Source of the DNA: Paraburkholderia fungorum
GTDB lineage: Bacteria > Pseudomonadota > Gammaproteobacteria > Burkholderiales > Burkholderiaceae
Length of the DNA: 64,000 bases
Assembly (NCBI RefSeq): GCF_003610895.1
Contig: NZ_MCAS01000019.1
Location: 1-64,000 of the forward strand
Direction of reading: 5' to 3'
Positions 42,886-51,437 of the stretch are shown in pieces. Under the pieces are notes generated by a model. It did not search any database, was not told the DNA's origin, and saw only the letters and a program-made list of their open reading frames with translations. A program made the position numbers and the translations under genes. How positions within the stretch are numbered: position 1 is the stretch's first letter; each line of letters opens with the position of its first letter.

Positions 42886-43680
42886 ATGAAATTGTTCAAG
42901 CCTCTATTGGCGCTGGCCTGCGCATGCGCGTCGATTGCCGCGTCGTCGGCCGCGCTCGCTGCCGACACATCGACGCTGCGTTTTGGACTCGAGGCGCAGT
43001 ATCCGCCGTTCGAATCGAAAGGGCCGAACGGTGAGCTGCAAGGTCTCGACATCGACGTCGGCAATGCCGTCTGCGCTGCCGCGCATATGACCTGCAAATG
43101 GGTCGAAACCTCGTTCGACGGCCTGATTCCCGCGCTGCAGGGCCGCAAGTTCGACGCGATCAATTCGGCCATGAACGCCACCGAGCAGCGCCGCCAGGCG
43201 ATCGATTTCACCACCGTCGTGTATCGCGTGCCGACGCAGCTGATCGCGAAACGCGACAGCGGTTTGCTGCCGACGCCGGCATCGTTGAAGGGCAAGCGCG
43301 TCGGCGTGTTGCAGGCGTCGATTCAGGAAACCTTCGCGAAGATGCACTGGGAACCGGCTGGCGTGACGGTCGTGCCGTATCAGGATCAGAACCAGGTGTA
43401 CACGGATCTCGTGGCGGGCCGGCTCGATGCGACGCTCGTTCTCGCGCCGGCCGGGCAGACCGGTTTTCTGTCGAAGCCTAGCGGCAAGGACTACGCGTTC
43501 GTCGGCCAGCCGGTGCGCGATGACAAGATCCTCGGCAGCGGCATTGCATACGGGATTCGCAAAGGCGATACCGCGCTGCGCGATCAACTGAACGCGGCGA
43601 TCGCCAAGGTCCAGACCGACGGGACGGTGAAGACGCTCGCGGCGAAGTATCTCGGCAATATCGACGTGAGCGCGAAGTAA
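42886..43680 (+). CDS. Periplasmic amino-acid-binding protein of an ABC transporter (family 3)
   Basis: The 264-residue protein has a classical signal peptide (MKLFKPLLALACACASIAAS, cleavage after SSAALA) and a family 3 solute-binding domain: LRFGLEAQYPPFESKGPNGE, GLDIDVGNAVCA and AINSAMNATEQRRQAIDFT. These are typical for polar or basic amino acids (lysine/arginine/ornithine type). No permease or ATPase gene adjoins, so it must share a transporter or the others lie elsewhere. AAGGAAAAGGGA precedes the start. It is probably co-transcribed with the aminotransferase. Confidence 0.88.
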   Translation: MKLFKPLLALACACASIAASSAALAADTSTLRFGLEAQYPPFESKGPNGELQGLDIDVGNAVCAAAHMTCKWVETSFDGLIPALQGRKFDAINSAMNATEQRRQAIDFTTVVYRVPTQLIAKRDSGLLPTPASLKGKRVGVLQASIQETFAKMHWEPAGVTVVPYQDQNQVYTDLVAGRLDATLVLAPAGQTGFLSKPSGKDYAFVGQPVRDDKILGSGIAYGIRKGDTALRDQLNAAIAKVQTDGTVKTLAAKYLGNIDVSAK

Positions 43681-43681
43681 C

Positions 43682-45061
43682 TTATTGACCCTGCGGATGG
43701 CCGGAGGCGGCGGGCGGCGCGTGACGGTCGACGCCGCGAAACTCGTTCTCGGCGTCGATCATGCGGCGCTTGAGCATCGGCACGTTGTTCACCACGCGCA
43801 AGGTGGTGCGCATCGCGCTCAACGCCATGCGCCCGACCACTGGCCGATGCAGCGCGCCACTTGCGTCGAACTGCTTGCGTGATTCCGCGACCGCGTGAAA
43901 GCCGTAGCGGCGCATCTCCTCCTCGTAACCCGCGACCGCGTCGTGACCCGACAGCTTGCCCTGCTGCGCATCGGCCAGACGCGAGGCGAGCAGCGCGGCA
44001 TCGCGCAACGCGGTGTTCGCGCCCACGCCGCGGCCCGGCGTCATCAGATGCACGGCATCGCCCAGTACCGTGACATTGGTGGTCGGCCATGCGTCGACCG
44101 GAACCGATGTGCGCACATCGACGCTGAAGACCGTGGACGGATCCGATGCGCGAATCAGCGCGCGCAGATTGGGATGCCAGCCATCGGTGATCTGCGTGGC
44201 GAGCGCGAGTAACGCAGCCTGTCCAAGCGATTTGGGATCGGCCGGCAAGTTGTGCAAGGCGCCCCAGACACCCCACATCAGATAGTCGCGCGTGTTGTCG
44301 TAGAGCAGGCCGGGCCAACGCGAAAGCAACTCGGCGTCGTTGTTGCCGATGCCTTCCTTCATGCCGTTGCCATCCGCGCGCCAGGGAAATTCCATCACGT
44401 GCACGATGCCGCCGTAGCCCTTTGGTGCGTTGATCAGCGTAATGCCGTCGAGTACCTTGGGCGGCAGCAGCGCGCGTGACGTTTCATCCATCGGCACCTT
44501 TGCGCCGACGCTGACGATGCCGGTGTTTTCCAGCCGCGCGTCTGGCAGCAACTGGCGGCGCACCTTCGAGCGCGCGCCGTCCGCGCCGACCAGCAGATCC
44601 GCTGTGACGTGCGTGCCGTCCGCAAAATGCGCGGTGACGCTGCCATCGGCATGTTGTTCGTACGACGTGAACGTCTTGTCGAAATGCACGTGCGCTTCAA
44701 GGCCGGTGAGCAGCACTTGCCTGAGCGTCATCCGGCTGACCGACTTGCCGCCGCTCATCGATTCGTCTTCGAGCGGTACCGTGAGCAGTTCGGTCATTCG
44801 CTCGGTCAGGATGTTGAAGTGGCCGGGCGTGCGTGCGCAGGTCGCCAGAAACGTCGCATAAAGTTCCGGCGGCAGACAGGCTTCCAGCGAAGCCAGCCCG
44901 TGCGGATTGATCCCGACCCGATAGCCCTGCAAACCGTCCGCGCGCGTGCGATCGCGTTCGTAGACGTTCACGTTGATGCCCGCGCGCTTCAATCCGTGCG
45001 CAAGACAGAGGCCGCCAGTGCCTGCTCCGATCACGATCACTTCCATGGGTTCACGACTCAT
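43682..45061 (-). CDS. FAD-dependent monooxygenase (aromatic hydroxylase type)
   Basis: The 459-residue flavoprotein has the Rossmann GAGTGGLCLAHGLKRAG near its start and the second FAD motif GDAVHLMTPGRGVGAN near residue 330. These place it among group A aromatic/polyketide hydroxylases using NAD(P)H and oxygen. The start at 45061 overlaps the stop of the PadR gene (ATGA), so regulator and enzyme are co-translated; a later ATG (MEVIVIG) is possible. PadR proteins typically respond to phenolic or other small toxic compounds, so the enzyme may modify the ligand. Substrate unknown. Confidence 0.85.
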   Translation of the reverse strand: MSREPMEVIVIGAGTGGLCLAHGLKRAGINVNVYERDRTRADGLQGYRVGINPHGLASLEACLPPELYATFLATCARTPGHFNILTERMTELLTVPLEDESMSGGKSVSRMTLRQVLLTGLEAHVHFDKTFTSYEQHADGSVTAHFADGTHVTADLLVGADGARSKVRRQLLPDARLENTGIVSVGAKVPMDETSRALLPPKVLDGITLINAPKGYGGIVHVMEFPWRADGNGMKEGIGNNDAELLSRWPGLLYDNTRDYLMWGVWGALHNLPADPKSLGQAALLALATQITDGWHPNLRALIRASDPSTVFSVDVRTSVPVDAWPTTNVTVLGDAVHLMTPGRGVGANTALRDAALLASRLADAQQGKLSGHDAVAGYEEEMRRYGFHAVAESRKQFDASGALHRPVVGRMALSAMRTTLRVVNNVPMLKRRMIDAENEFRGVDRHAPPAASGHPQGQ

Positions 45062-45732
45062 GACTTCGTCCCCTTCTTTGCGGCAGGTTGGGTCGGCCGG
45101 TACCTGGTTTCGCCGGCCGGCAATATGAAACGTTGAGCGATCTCTTCGAGCCATTCGGGGCTCCAGGTCAGCGTGCCGGCCTTCAGATCGGCCACCACAC
45201 TGCGAACCCAGTCCAGCTCGACCACCAGTTGCGCGCGCATCAGTTCGCCTTCGAGCAGGAAAAGCCGCGGTACCTGTATCTCGGCGGCCTGGGCCGTGGC
45301 CTCGTCGAATCGGATCAATTCCCGTTCGAGTGCGCCGATGCGGGTAACGAGTTGGCGGCACACGTCGTCAGGCGAGAGCAGCGGCAGGAAGGAGAGCGCG
45401 GCCGGGAAGGCCGGGAAATCGCGGGCGGGCTGCGCGAGCTGTTCGCGCAGCCATAGACGCCCAGTGTCGCGGCCGGCTTCGGTAATTTCGTAGACCGTGC
45501 GTTCCGGAAACGCGCCGTCGCGTTCCGTTTCGCGGACGGCGATCAGATCGCCGCGCAGCAGGCGGTCGATCGTCTGGTACAGGCTGTTGCGCTGACCGAC
45601 GTTGATGACCTCGTCTTTGCCGCGGGCCTTGATGAGCTGCTGCATCCGGTACGGATGCATGGGCGCTTCGGTCAGCATGGCGAGAACAGCGAGGGCAAGC
45701 GGAGAGTGACGGACCATGGGTGGAGTGGGCAT
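45058..45732 (-). CDS. PadR-family transcriptional regulator
   Basis: The 224-residue protein has an N-terminal PadR winged helix (VRHSPLALAVLAMLTEAPMH, SLYQTIDRLLRGDLI, then the wing VYEITEAGRD) and a long helical C-terminal domain of the Vir_act_alpha_C kind for dimerisation. It is the first gene of a two-gene unit with the monooxygenase. Inverted TATCTAGT/ACTAGATA half-sites just upstream are likely its own operator. It may begin at 45732 or five codons later (MVRHSP). Autoregulation is inferred. Confidence 0.88.
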   Translation of the reverse strand: MPTPPMVRHSPLALAVLAMLTEAPMHPYRMQQLIKARGKDEVINVGQRNSLYQTIDRLLRGDLIAVRETERDGAFPERTVYEITEAGRDTGRLWLREQLAQPARDFPAFPAALSFLPLLSPDDVCRQLVTRIGALERELIRFDEATAQAAEIQVPRLFLLEGELMRAQLVVELDWVRSVVADLKAGTLTWSPEWLEEIAQRFILPAGETRYRPTQPAAKKGTKS

Positions 45733-45734
45733 AA

Positions 45735-45772
45735 ACTAGTCTTTGTGTATCTAGTCATAATATAACTAGATA
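45735..45772. promoter_or_regulatory. Candidate PadR operator
   Basis: TATCTAGT (45748-45755) and ACTAGATA (45765-45772) form a perfect 8-base inverted repeat with a nine-base AT-only-plus-C spacer; another ACTAGT lies at 45735-45740. The region is very AT-rich and lies 3 to 40 bases upstream of the padR-type start, where it would cover the promoter. Confidence 0.65.
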
Positions 45773-45895
45773 GTTGGCGCTGGCAAGCGTGGAATGCCAA
45801 AGTTTTCTGTGGCCGCGATGTTGCGGGCGCTGGTCCGCGACGGATTGCGCCGTTACGATGTGGTTCGCGCCGTTGTGCATAGGCGCGGGCGAGAA

Positions 45896-45939
45896 AGCTG
45901 CGATGAGACAAAGCTGCGATGAGGCAGAGCTGCGATGAG
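45896..45939 (+). repeat. 16-bp tandem repeat (2.75 copies) covering the start of the AraC gene
   Basis: AGCTGCGATGAG recurs at 45896, 45912 and 45928 with four variable bases between copies. Each copy has an ATG (45903, 45919, 45935). The first opens an 11-codon frame whose TGA overlaps the ATG at 45935. The repeat may arise by slippage and could affect translation of the regulator. Confidence 0.8.
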
Positions 45940-46819
45940 CGGGACGAACGACTGGCGTGACGCAAACAACGTAGGTGACACAGCCGACTCAGTGGCGACG
46001 GCTGTTGCGCAGGCTGCCGCACCGAAGTTCTGGCGCGATGACGCGTTGCCGTTCATAGAGGCGCGCTCCATCGAGGATGGCCGCGAGCTTTGCTACGCCA
46101 AACACTCGCATGAGACGTTTTCGATCGGCGCCGTCACCGGCGGGCGGAGCGTGTACGTGAATCGCCACGCAAGGGAATGGATCGGCGCGGGTGCGGTGGT
46201 GATGATGAATCCGGACGACGTACACGCGTGCAATCCGGTTGCCGACGAGCGCTGGTCGTATCGGATGCTGCATGTCGAGGTCGATTGGCTCACGGAGCTG
46301 CAACACGATCTGGGTTTCAGCGACAACTACGCGTTTAGCGCTTTCTCGCAGACCATGACAGCGGACCCGGCGCTGTTCGACGGTTTGAACCGTCTATATG
46401 CAATCCTCGTCGACGATGGAAGCGAGGCCATGCGCAAGGAGAGCGCGACGGTCACGTTCTTCTCGGAAGTGCAACAGAAGCTGAATCCGGCACCGTTGCC
46501 GGATGAGGGCGCGAATGCTCAACTCGCGCGCGCCGCGGAATTCATCGCCGAAAACTGCACGCGTCCGCTGAAGCTGGAGGATGTCTGCAAGGCGGCCGAG
46601 CTTTCCGCCTCGCACCTGATCCGCGCGTTCAAACAGCGTTATGGCATGACGCCGCATGCGTATCTGATCAACCGGCGCATCCAGTACAGCCGCGCGCAGC
46701 TTCGGCGCGGCTACCCGATCGCGGACGTGGCGCTCGATGCGGGCTTTGCCGATCAGGCGCATTTGCAGCGGACTTTCAAGCGGCTGGTCGCGGCAACGCC
46801 GGGGCAGTATCGCAGTTGA
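45935..46819 (+). CDS. AraC-family regulator with cupin sensor
   Basis: The 294-residue protein has an N-terminal cupin-like AraC-binding domain (about 45-180; CYAKHSHETFSIGAVTGG and MMNPDDVHACNP are typical) and a C-terminal AraC DNA-binding domain (about 195-294; ADVALDAGFADQAHLQRTFK). Regulators of this type often stand next to a LysE exporter; here such a gene follows convergently at 46848. The start is set at 45935 in the third copy of a tandem repeat; start choice is uncertain because two earlier ATGs are out of frame. Confidence 0.86.
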   Translation: MSGTNDWRDANNVGDTADSVATAVAQAAAPKFWRDDALPFIEARSIEDGRELCYAKHSHETFSIGAVTGGRSVYVNRHAREWIGAGAVVMMNPDDVHACNPVADERWSYRMLHVEVDWLTELQHDLGFSDNYAFSAFSQTMTADPALFDGLNRLYAILVDDGSEAMRKESATVTFFSEVQQKLNPAPLPDEGANAQLARAAEFIAENCTRPLKLEDVCKAAELSASHLIRAFKQRYGMTPHAYLINRRIQYSRAQLRRGYPIADVALDAGFADQAHLQRTFKRLVAATPGQYRS

Positions 46820-46847
46820 ATCGGGCGCGGGCGTTGCGCGCTCAGCG

Positions 46848-47435
46848 TCACGCTATCAGCAGATACAACGCGCTTGCCGCGAGCAAAGCCGCCATCGCAC
46901 GATTGAATAACCTCACGCGCCTCGGCTCCTGCAGGTATCGACGCAGGAAGGTGCCGGCATACGCCCAACTGGCAATCGACAGATAGCAAACCACGAAATA
47001 CACGATGGTGAATTGCCAGACGAGCCGGCCGTCGCCGTCCGCCGCGTAGGCGCCCATGCCGGCCAGTGAGGCGAGCCAGGCCTTCGGATTGAGCCACTGC
47101 ATCGCCGCGCCGTAGGCGAAGGATGGTCCGCGATCGGGCTTGTCGGCGCCGAGCTTGCCGTCATCGACGGCGAGTTTGAAGGCCATGTAAAACAGAAAGC
47201 CGACGCCGGCCCATTTGACGATGTCGATCAGATTGGGGAAATGCGCGAGCAACTCATGCAGGCCCAGACCGATAAGCAAGAGCAGCAAGGTGAACCCGAC
47301 GGTCGCGCCGGTCACATGCCGCATGCTTGCGGTGAAGCCATGCTGTGCGCCGGCACTGAGCGCGACGACATTGACCGGACCGGGAGAAATCGACGAGGCC
47401 AACGCGAAGGCGGCCATGGAGAGTAAGACGGTCAT
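46848..47435 (-). CDS. LysE/RhtB-family amino-acid exporter
   Basis: The 195-residue membrane protein has about six hydrophobic segments and the family opening SSISPGPVNVVALSAGAQHG, with the later MQWLNPKAWLASLAGMGAY. LysE-type proteins export basic or other amino acids. It is convergent with the AraC regulator at 45935-46819, a frequent pairing. Cargo cannot be told from sequence. It resembles the other LysE protein at 61445-62086 only at family level. Confidence 0.88.
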   Translation of the reverse strand: MTVLLSMAAFALASSISPGPVNVVALSAGAQHGFTASMRHVTGATVGFTLLLLLIGLGLHELLAHFPNLIDIVKWAGVGFLFYMAFKLAVDDGKLGADKPDRGPSFAYGAAMQWLNPKAWLASLAGMGAYAADGDGRLVWQFTIVYFVVCYLSIASWAYAGTFLRRYLQEPRRVRLFNRAMAALLAASALYLLIA

Positions 47436-47521
47436 CTGATGCCTCGATACGTGAGTGCGCAGGATTTGCGACGCTCAACGGTATCGGGCGGTGGGGCGGG
47501 GTGTATTGAAGGAAATTGCTT

Positions 47522-48268
47522 TCAGTGAAGGTCCGCCGCAGCGCCGCAGCATTTCTTGAATTTCTTGCCGCTGCCGCAAGGACAGGGGTCGTTGCGGCCG
47601 ACCTTGGGTTCGGTGCGCTGGGCCGCGGCGGCGAGCTTCTGCTCATGGACAGCCTGGCGATAGGGAAGCCAGAAACGATAAATCGCTGCGATGCTGGCCG
47701 GGATCTGTTTGGTGAGGGCTTCGTCCTGTTCCGGCGTGCCGATCAATTCTTCCTCTTCCCGAGTGAGATCCCGGGCGCCCATCAGACGTATCGGCGTTAG
47801 CCATTGCCGGCCCTGCTCGCTATCGAACAAGGCTTGCCAATCCGCCCGAACGAGCATGAGACCTTGCATGAAGCCCACTGCCCACGCTTCGCCGTCGATG
47901 AATTCGGTGCCGCTCTCGTCAAGGCTGACGAAGCCGAATACCGGCTCGAACGCATCGGGATCATCTTCCAGGCAGGTAATGATGCCGTTCATGTTCCGCA
48001 AGATCAGTCCGAGAATGTGCTGCGCCTGATCCATCGTTTCGAATGCAGGTGTGTCATTCTCGCTTGGGCCCCAGACGCCCGGCAGCCAGAAACTGGGCGG
48101 AACGGTAGTCGGCCCGATGGCCATCGCGGTCAGATAACCGTCGAGCCCCTCGATCGTCAGTGTCTCTTCCGAGGTCAGGTCGGAAATCAGAAACTCGTCG
48201 AGTTCGTCGAACTCTTCTTCTGAGAGCGGGATGGCCAGATCGGCGGGGGCGAGTTTTGATTTGGACAT
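47522..48268 (-). CDS. YecA/UPF0149 protein with C-terminal SEC-C zinc motif
   Basis: The 248-residue protein joins a UPF0149 (YecA) domain (about 15-190; IEGLDGYLTAMAIGP, WAVGFMQGL) to a C-terminal SEC-C motif, RNDPCPCGSGKKFKKCCG, the same zinc motif that ends SecA. In E. coli, YecA is ribosome-associated and its SEC-C-like tail binds metal. The two-domain form is common in Burkholderia. It stands between the LysE gene and tRNA-Lys on the same strand; no operon is apparent. Confidence 0.88.
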   Translation of the reverse strand: MSKSKLAPADLAIPLSEEEFDELDEFLISDLTSEETLTIEGLDGYLTAMAIGPTTVPPSFWLPGVWGPSENDTPAFETMDQAQHILGLILRNMNGIITCLEDDPDAFEPVFGFVSLDESGTEFIDGEAWAVGFMQGLMLVRADWQALFDSEQGRQWLTPIRLMGARDLTREEEELIGTPEQDEALTKQIPASIAAIYRFWLPYRQAVHEQKLAAAAQRTEPKVGRNDPCPCGSGKKFKKCCGAAADLH

Positions 48269-48360
48269 AGTGAGGCTCGGGCGCTTCGGATCGTGGGTCC
48301 CGATGGCATGTCGGGGGAATGCGGAGGCAGTATTCTCACACCGTACCGGCGCCGCAAAGC

Positions 48361-48389
48361 AAAAAGCCCAGTCGCAAGGACCGGGCTTT
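48361..48389 (-). terminator. Intrinsic terminator of tRNA-Lys
   Basis: On the minus strand AAAGCCC and GGGCTTT (48363-48389) form a stem with a 13-base loop that can add GTC/GAC pairing, followed by TT. It lies 15 bases after the tRNA 3' end. Confidence 0.78.
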
Positions 48390-48403
48390 CTACTGAATTT
48401 CTT

Positions 48404-48479
48404 TGGTGGGGCGTGACAGATTCGAACTGTCGACCTACGGATTAAGAGTCCGCTGCTCTACCAGCTGAGCTAACGCCCC
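48404..48479 (-). tRNA. tRNA-Lys (anticodon CTT)
   Basis: The minus strand folds into a normal cloverleaf: acceptor GGGGCGT pairs with ACGCCCC, D-arm GCTCAGCTGGTAGAGC, anticodon loop CTCTTAA with CTT, and T-arm TTCGAATC. The 3' CCA is encoded (48404-48406). A promoter with near-consensus elements lies directly upstream and a terminator downstream, so it is a single-gene unit. Confidence 0.96.
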
Positions 48480-48492
48480 AAACAGAAGCGAA

Positions 48493-48521
48493 ATTATGCA
48501 GTAACTTTCCGAGATTGCCAA
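48493..48521 (-). promoter_or_regulatory. Sigma-70 promoter of tRNA-Lys
   Basis: On the minus strand TTGGCA (48516-48521), a 17-base spacer and CATAAT (48493-48498) form a near-consensus promoter. The -10 ends 13 bases before the tRNA 5' end. Confidence 0.75.
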
Positions 48522-48680
48522 GCCCCTTTAGCAGATTTCTTAAAAAATCTGCGGCGGGCGGTCCTGTATCCGCGGTTGGCTGCCGTCAGGCACCAGAAAG
48601 GCGCATGGCCCACCGTCCCGGTATCATGTCGCGGACACCTGCCGCTCGAAGCCTCGCGCGGCTTCCGACCGGGGACCGCC

Positions 48681-49085
48681 ATGGATGACAAAGAGATTAA
48701 CGAGTTGCTCGACCGCATCCTCGCACCGTGGGTCCGTGCGCTCACGCTGACCCCGGTCAAGGTCGACGAAGAAAGCGCGACTTTGCGCCTGCCGTTTTCC
48801 GGCGGCCTGCGCCATTCGGGTGGCGTGATCTGCGGCCAGGTCTTTATGGCAGCGGCCGACACGGCGATGATCGTCGCCATCTCGGCCGCGCTCGGCGGCT
48901 TCAAGCCGATGAGCACGGTGTCGCTCAACATCAGTTTCATGCGCGCGGTTCGCAATGGCGATGTGCTGATTACCGCGCGCGTGCTGCGCATGGGCCGCAA
49001 TCTGGTATTCGGCGAAGTCGAGTTATTCGACGAAGCCGGCAACATGGCCGTCCACGCCACCACCACCTACGCGCTGCTCGACTGA
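48681..49085 (+). CDS. PaaI-type hotdog thioesterase
   Basis: This 134-residue protein is a single hotdog domain with LRHSGGVICGQVFMAAADTA (the HGG/D-type active-site helix of PaaI thioesterases) and LNISFMRAVRNGDVLITARV. Family members hydrolyse acyl- or aryl-CoA. The ATG at 48681 starts the family-like N-terminus; upstream sequence is not conserved-looking. It is followed 45 bases later by a patatin-like lipase on the same strand, suggesting a lipid or acyl-CoA link. Confidence 0.85.
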   Translation: MDDKEINELLDRILAPWVRALTLTPVKVDEESATLRLPFSGGLRHSGGVICGQVFMAAADTAMIVAISAALGGFKPMSTVSLNISFMRAVRNGDVLITARVLRMGRNLVFGEVELFDEAGNMAVHATTTYALLD

Positions 49086-49130
49086 GACCCAAAAGCGGGC
49101 CCGCGAGCCGTATTAGAGGAAAAAGCCAAG

Positions 49131-50006
49131 ATGTTCGATCAGGTCGTATTCGCGGGCGGCGGCAATCGCTGCTGGTGGCAAGCGGGTTTCTGGGACGTGG
49201 TGCAGCCGGAACTGGCCATCCGTCCGCGCGTCATCGCCGGCATTTCGGCCGGCGCCGCCACCGCGTGCATGCTCTACACGCGCGATTCCGACTGGGTCAT
49301 GCGCTATTACGAAGACGCGTTGCGCCACAACACCCGCAACGCGTACTGGGGCAACCTGCTGCGCGGCGAATCGGTTTTCCCGCATTACCGGATCTACCGG
49401 CAGGCGCTGCTCGACATTTACAGCGACAAATTCGCGACGCTCGCCGACGCACCCGAAATCCGCATCGGCGTGTCGCATCTGCCGCGCTGGCTTGGCGCGC
49501 GAAGCGCGGTTGCCGCGGGCCTGATTGCGTACAACATCGAGAAATACGTGCGCAAAACCTTGCATCCGACGCTGGGCCAGACGCTCGGTTTTCATCCGGA
49601 ATTCGTGCGCGCGCAGGATTGCGCGACGGTCGAGGATCTCGCCGATCTGATTCTGCAATCCTCGAGTACGCCGCCGTTCACGCCGGTTTTAAGGCGCAAT
49701 GGCCGGCCGGTGCTGGATGGCGGGATGGTCGACAACGTGCCGGTCGGAGCGCTCGACGCCGAGGCGCCCGGCAACGTGCTGGTCATGGTCACGCGTCTTT
49801 ATCCGCGGCCGCAGATGTTCGTGGTGCCACACGGCGTGCAGCAACGGCTCTACGTGCAGCCGTCGCGCAAGGTGCCGATTTCGAGTTGGGATTACACGAG
49901 TCCGTCGCAGATGGTGCACGCGTACAACCTCGGCCGTGCTGACGGCGAGGTCTTTCTGCAGCGTATGCCCGATCTGCTGGAAGCCGGCGCGCACGAAGCG
50001 CGCTGA
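49131..50006 (+). CDS. Patatin-like phospholipase
   Basis: The 291-residue protein has the patatin layout: FAGGGNRC (oxyanion glycines), GISAGA (nucleophile Ser in GxSxG, about residue 44) and LDGGMVDNV (catalytic Asp in DGG, about residue 202). No signal peptide or membrane segment is visible, so it is likely a cytoplasmic or peripheral acyl hydrolase. AGAGGAAAAAG precedes the start. It belongs with the thioesterase gene upstream. There is no T6SS gene near it, so a role as an effector is not suggested. Confidence 0.88.
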   Translation: MFDQVVFAGGGNRCWWQAGFWDVVQPELAIRPRVIAGISAGAATACMLYTRDSDWVMRYYEDALRHNTRNAYWGNLLRGESVFPHYRIYRQALLDIYSDKFATLADAPEIRIGVSHLPRWLGARSAVAAGLIAYNIEKYVRKTLHPTLGQTLGFHPEFVRAQDCATVEDLADLILQSSSTPPFTPVLRRNGRPVLDGGMVDNVPVGALDAEAPGNVLVMVTRLYPRPQMFVVPHGVQQRLYVQPSRKVPISSWDYTSPSQMVHAYNLGRADGEVFLQRMPDLLEAGAHEAR

Positions 50007-50035
50007 GATGAGCGCGCGGCGGGTGGCGCCGACGA

Positions 50036-51049
50036 TTAACGCCGACGCCCGCCCTGCAACGCTTCCGGATTCGCCACGCTGGCCGTGTCGCCGGCGTCGA
50101 AAGCCAGAATGTTCTGGAACGCCGCGGTGAAATACAACTCGTAACTCTCGCGTTCCACATAGCCAATGTGCGGCGTGCAGATCACATTCTCCATGCGCAG
50201 CAAGCTGTAGCCCTGCAGAATCGGCTCGCTTTCGTAGACATCGATCGCGACCATCCCCGGACGATTGTGCGAGAGCGCGTTCACCAGCGCGTTTTCGTCG
50301 AGCAGTTCAGCCCGGCTCGTGTTCACGAGCAATGCGGTCGGCTTCATCCGCATCAGGTCTTCCTGCTTGACGATGCCGCGTGTGTCGTCATGCAGACGCA
50401 GGTGCAGGGACAGCACGTCACTCTGCTCGAACAGGGCCTCGCGGCTTTCCGCCACGCCGTATCCGTCGGCACGCGCCGCTTCGCGCGAATGCTCGCGGCC
50501 CCAGATCAGCACGTTCATGCCGAACGCCTTGCCGTATCCGGCAAGCAGGCGGCCGATCTTGCCGTAACCCCAAATGCCCAGCGTCTGGCCGCGCAATACC
50601 TGGCCCAAACCGAAGTTCGGCGGCAGCGCCGACGTCTTCAAACCGGACTGCTGCCAGGCCCCTTGCTTAAGGTTTGCTACGTATTGCGGAATCCGCCGCT
50701 GAGCCGCCATGATGAGTGCCCACGTCAGCTCGGCCGGCGCGATCGGCGAGCCGCTGCCTTCCAGCACGGCGATGCCGCGCTCGGTACAGGCCGCCAGATC
50801 GATATGGCTTGCGACTTTGCCAGTCTGACTGATCATGCGCAAACGCGGCAACTTGTCGAGTAGTTGCGAGCTGATGCGGGTGCGTTCGCGAATCAGAACG
50901 AGGGCGTCGACTTCGGAAAGACGGCTCGCCAGCTGGCCGAGACCGCGAACCGTGTTGTTGAAAACCTTGACCTCATGGTCGGCCAGCAGTTGAAAGCAGT
51001 CGAGCTTGCGGACGGCGTCCTGGTAATCGTCGAGGATGGCAATCTTCAT
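50036..51049 (-). CDS. D-2-hydroxyacid dehydrogenase (NAD-dependent)
   Basis: The 337-residue protein has the two-domain D-2-hydroxyacid dehydrogenase fold: an NAD-binding GIWGYGKIG near residue 155, the substrate arginine in VNTSRAELLDE, and the catalytic acid and histidine toward the end (TPHIGYVERES). This phosphoglycerate dehydrogenase-like group is typical of Burkholderia. The start at 51049 (MKIAILDDYQDAVRKL) is chosen by homology; longer frames add unrelated residues. A perfect CRP-type site lies 62 to 81 bases upstream. Substrate unknown. Confidence 0.85.
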   Translation of the reverse strand: MKIAILDDYQDAVRKLDCFQLLADHEVKVFNNTVRGLGQLASRLSEVDALVLIRERTRISSQLLDKLPRLRMISQTGKVASHIDLAACTERGIAVLEGSGSPIAPAELTWALIMAAQRRIPQYVANLKQGAWQQSGLKTSALPPNFGLGQVLRGQTLGIWGYGKIGRLLAGYGKAFGMNVLIWGREHSREAARADGYGVAESREALFEQSDVLSLHLRLHDDTRGIVKQEDLMRMKPTALLVNTSRAELLDENALVNALSHNRPGMVAIDVYESEPILQGYSLLRMENVICTPHIGYVERESYELYFTAAFQNILAFDAGDTASVANPEALQGGRRR

Positions 51050-51437
51050 GGTATGTGTCTTGCGGCGCACCATAGCGGTGCGGAACGGAGTGTTATGCTG
51101 ACTGTCCCACCATGTGACCCAGGTCACATGCCGGTCTGGCTGAATGCCTTACTGTAGAAGTTGCCGCGAAGAACGGAAGCGCTACGGCAAGGCCGATTGA
51201 CATCGTTTTTAACAGTTTGTTGCGTGTTGAGGCAAGCCGCTTTACAGACGGTTGCAGACCGCCGTCGGCAAAATCGTCTATCGGCGCCTCCGTGCAACAC
51301 GCTGTGTGGCCCACGATGACCTGCACAATAACGCGTCGGCTGGCAGGAATGCCGGCGCGATGAATTGAACGCCTCTCGCATGCAGCGTCGCTGGGCTTGT
51401 ACCGTTTTTCTATTGCTTTCAAAACGGAGACAAGTCG
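51050..51437. other. Divergent intergenic region, D-2-hydroxyacid dehydrogenase / pckG
   Basis: These 388 bases carry no gene. They contain the 20-bp palindrome described separately and, on the plus strand, a TTGACA at 51197-51202 that could be a -35 element for pckG, although no good -10 follows at 17 bases. The pckG leader is about 200 bases long if that is so. GGAGAC lies before the pckG ATG. Confidence 0.5.
51111..51130. promoter_or_regulatory. Perfect CRP/FNR-type palindrome
   Basis: CATGTGACCCAGGTCACATG is a perfect inverted repeat and includes the exact CRP consensus TGTGA-N6-TCACA. It is centred about 71 bases upstream of the hydroxyacid dehydrogenase start and about 317 upstream of pckG. 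Confidence 0.7.

Noticed and set aside
45896..45939. Short repeats as part of a CRISPR array
   Set aside because: The units are 16 bases, directly adjacent and without variable spacers; no cas genes are present.
48404..48479. tRNA-Lys as an integration (attachment) site
   Set aside because: No duplicate of the tRNA 3' end and no integrase gene were seen on either side.
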